From NCBI GenBank assembly GCA_019233415.1, contig JAFAMK010000423.1, forward strand, positions 1-7,195: 7,195 nucleotides of DNA. Direction: 5' to 3'. The position numbers and the translations under genes are program-made. The stretch is from Vulcanimicrobiota bacterium. Its GTDB lineage: Bacteria > Vulcanimicrobiota > Vulcanimicrobiia > Vulcanimicrobiales > Vulcanimicrobiaceae. Shown piece after piece: positions 5,942 to 7,195 of the stretch (position 1 is its first letter; each line of letters starts with the position of its first letter). The notes beneath the pieces were generated by a model. That model was given only the letters and a program-made list of their open reading frames with translations, ran no database searches and was not told the DNA's origin.

Positions 5942-7195
5942 ATGCGTGACGCGCCCCGGCCGGTCCGCGAAGCTCACGTCGAACGGCCGTCGCGACGCCG
6001 CGACCTCGCCTCGCTCGCGGGCTCGTTCGTCGTCCACGCGATCGCGATCCTGATCGCGGTCTTCATTCTGCAGGCCGGTTCGGTCGGCGGCTCACCCGCC
6101 GAGACGGACGTCACCGCCGACGTGATCGTGCAGCAGCAGGCCGCCCCGGCCGCGCCGCCGACGACCGTTCCCACGCCGGCGCCGCAGCCGACTGCGCCGC
6201 CGCCCCAGCCGCAGACGCCCGCGCCGCAGCCGGTCCGAACGCGGCCGCCGACTCCGAAGCCGACGCCGCCGCGCCCGATTCCGCGCCCGAAGATCGTTCC
6301 GCCGACCCCGCCGCCGCCGAAGCACCGCGAGCTGGCGCGCATCCGCCCGTCGGCGCCGCCGCAGCCGACTCCGCCTCCGTCGCCGCCCCCAACGCTCCCG
6401 CCCACTGCGCCGCCGACACGCGTCCCGACGGCCCGGCCGACCGCTCTCGTCGCGATCGTGACGTCGCCGCCGACCGCCCCACCGACGCGGCCCCCGACCC
6501 TTCCGCCGACCGCGGCCCCGACGGCCGAACCGACCGCGGCCCCACGCACCGCGCCGCCCACAGTCGCGCCGACCGCGGCGCCGACGGCGCGGCCGACGAC
6601 GGCTCCGACTGCTCGGCCGACGGCTGCGCCGACTGCCGCCCCAGCGACGATGGCCCCGACGGCTGCGCCGACGGCGCGGGCCACGAGCGCGCCGACGGCC
6701 GCCGCGACCGCGCGACCGACTGCTGTTCCCACGGCCGCCCCGGTCGTCGCCCTGGCGACCGCCGCGCCGACGACCGCGCCCGGAACGCCGCGCCCGCAGC
6801 CGACGCTGGCCGCGCTTGGCTCGCCAAAGCCACAGGGCTCCCCGCGCCCGCTCGGGACCACTGCGCCGCTTCCCGCCGGAACCGCCGCACCGGGGCCGAG
6901 CGGTGGTCCGGCCGCCGGGCCCTCGCCCGGGACGCGCGGGACGACGCCGGGCAACCGAGCCGGCGCGCCCGCCGGCGGTTCGCCTGCACCCGGCCGCCCG
7001 GCGGCGGGATCATCCGCCGCGCCGACGTCGGTCGCGGGTGGCGGCTCACCCGCGCCGGGCGCCTCGCCCTCGAACGGGCTCGCCGCGCTGAACGACAAGC
7101 TGCGCTCGTTGCTCCCGCACGGCCCGGTTACGCCGGGACGCTACACGCCGGGCCTGGATCCGCAGGCCGCGGTCGCTGCGTACGAGGCCGCGCTC
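5942..7195 (+). CDS. TonB-like membrane-anchored protein with very long Pro/Thr/Ala linker (3' end outside window)
   Basis: The frame is open for 418 codons from ATG 5942 to the right edge with no stop. The architecture is that of a TonB-type energy transducer: a short basic cytoplasmic tail (R18-R20), a single membrane span at about 23-43, and then a periplasmic proline-rich region. The span contains Ser28 and His32, spaced like Ser16 and His20 of E. coli TonB, which work with ExbB/ExbD. From Gln64 to about residue 377 the chain is low complexity: Pro/Gln/Lys/Arg-rich first, then many P-T-A-type triplets, then Gly/Pro/Ser-rich. From about 378 (N-G-L-A-A-L-N-D-K-L) ordinary sequence resumes, so a folded C-terminal domain probably starts at the edge. 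Whether it is a TonB domain cannot be seen, and no exbB/exbD is in view. Other membrane-anchored proline-rich envelope proteins remain possible. Confidence 0.8.
   Translation, partial: MRDAPRPVREAHVERPSRRRDLASLAGSFVVHAIAILIAVFILQAGSVGGSPAETDVTADVIVQQQAAPAAPPTTVPTPAPQPTAPPPQPQTPAPQPVRTRPPTPKPTPPRPIPRPKIVPPTPPPPKHRELARIRPSAPPQPTPPPSPPPTLPPTAPPTRVPTARPTALVAIVTSPPTAPPTRPPTLPPTAAPTAEPTAAPRTAPPTVAPTAAPTARPTTAPTARPTAAPTAAPATMAPTAAPTARATSAPTAAATARPTAVPTAAPVVALATAAPTTAPGTPRPQPTLAALGSPKPQGSPRPLGTTAPLPAGTAAPGPSGGPAAGPSPGTRGTTPGNRAGAPAGGSPAPGRPAAGSSAAPTSVAGGGSPAPGASPSNGLAALNDKLRSLLPHGPVTPGRYTPGLDPQAAVAAYEAAL
6400..6790 (+). repeat. Low-complexity Pro-Thr-Ala triplet repeats within the TonB-like gene
   Basis: The DNA is a degenerate repeat of nine-base-like units such as CCGACGGCG and CCGACCGCG, coding runs like A-P-T-A-A-P-T-A-R-P-T. 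The units vary in third positions and are not exact. Such tracts form extended polyproline-like chains and can change length by slippage. The same periodicity creates a long opposite-strand frame rich in Gly, Ala and Val, which I treat as an artefact. Confidence 0.85.

Noticed and set aside
5807..6037. N-terminal extension of pyruvate kinase up to an ATG-type start at 6037
   Set aside because: The added residues do not resemble any pyruvate kinase and overlap the start of the divergent gene; the family N-terminus begins just after GTG 5806.
6400..6790. CRISPR-like or tandem repeat array
   Set aside because: The units are short, degenerate, have no unique spacers and stay in frame with a protein; it is coding low complexity.
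5974..7098. Long minus-strand open frame of 374 codons, Gly/Ala/Val-rich with repeated A-V-G-A units
   Set aside because: It is the antisense reading of the Pro-Thr-Ala triplet repeats; the plus-strand frame has a good ribosome binding site, a start and a TonB-like anchor.

Overview
The window is GC-rich (roughly 70 % G+C by eye) and tightly packed. It comes from a diderm bacterium, because it encodes a TonB-like envelope protein and a TRAP-type solute transporter. The codon style and the very long Pro/Thr/Ala linker remind me of uncultivated high-GC lineages such as Vulcanimicrobiota/Eremiobacterota. This is a weak impression only, and an alphaproteobacterium or other high-GC diderm is not excluded.

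Layout: (1) 2-1786, plus strand: a TRAP transporter membrane protein with the small (DctQ) and large (DctM) subunits fused, cut by the left window edge. (2) 1805-3100, minus strand: a Fic-family AMP transferase with an N-terminal inhibitory motif and a C-terminal winged helix. It is read from an AT-rich promoter whose extended -10 box lies inside a long inverted repeat. (3) 3173-3468, plus strand: a second, headless copy of the last 296 bases of the TRAP gene. The fic gene is therefore bracketed by two direct copies of the TRAP 3' end, which differ at about 37 of 296 positions. (4) 5806-3482, minus strand: a two-gene unit of pyruvate kinase followed 15 bases later by an exported protein of unknown family. 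(5) 5942 to the right edge, plus strand: a TonB-like protein with one N-terminal membrane anchor and about 310 residues of Pro/Thr/Ala/Gly-rich linker, cut by the window edge.

The genes do not form one pathway. The transporter would import an organic acid or similar solute, pyruvate kinase is central metabolism, and the TonB-like protein would span the periplasm. The most interesting structure is the fic cassette (about 1787-3172). It has an AT-rich control region, a palindrome over its own promoter, and flanking duplicate ends of a host gene. This looks like an insertion that displaced the 3' end of the resident TRAP gene and supplied a replacement, the outcome known for elements that integrate into protein-coding genes. 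No integrase, transposase, RNA gene or CRISPR array was seen. Counts and identities given here were made by eye.
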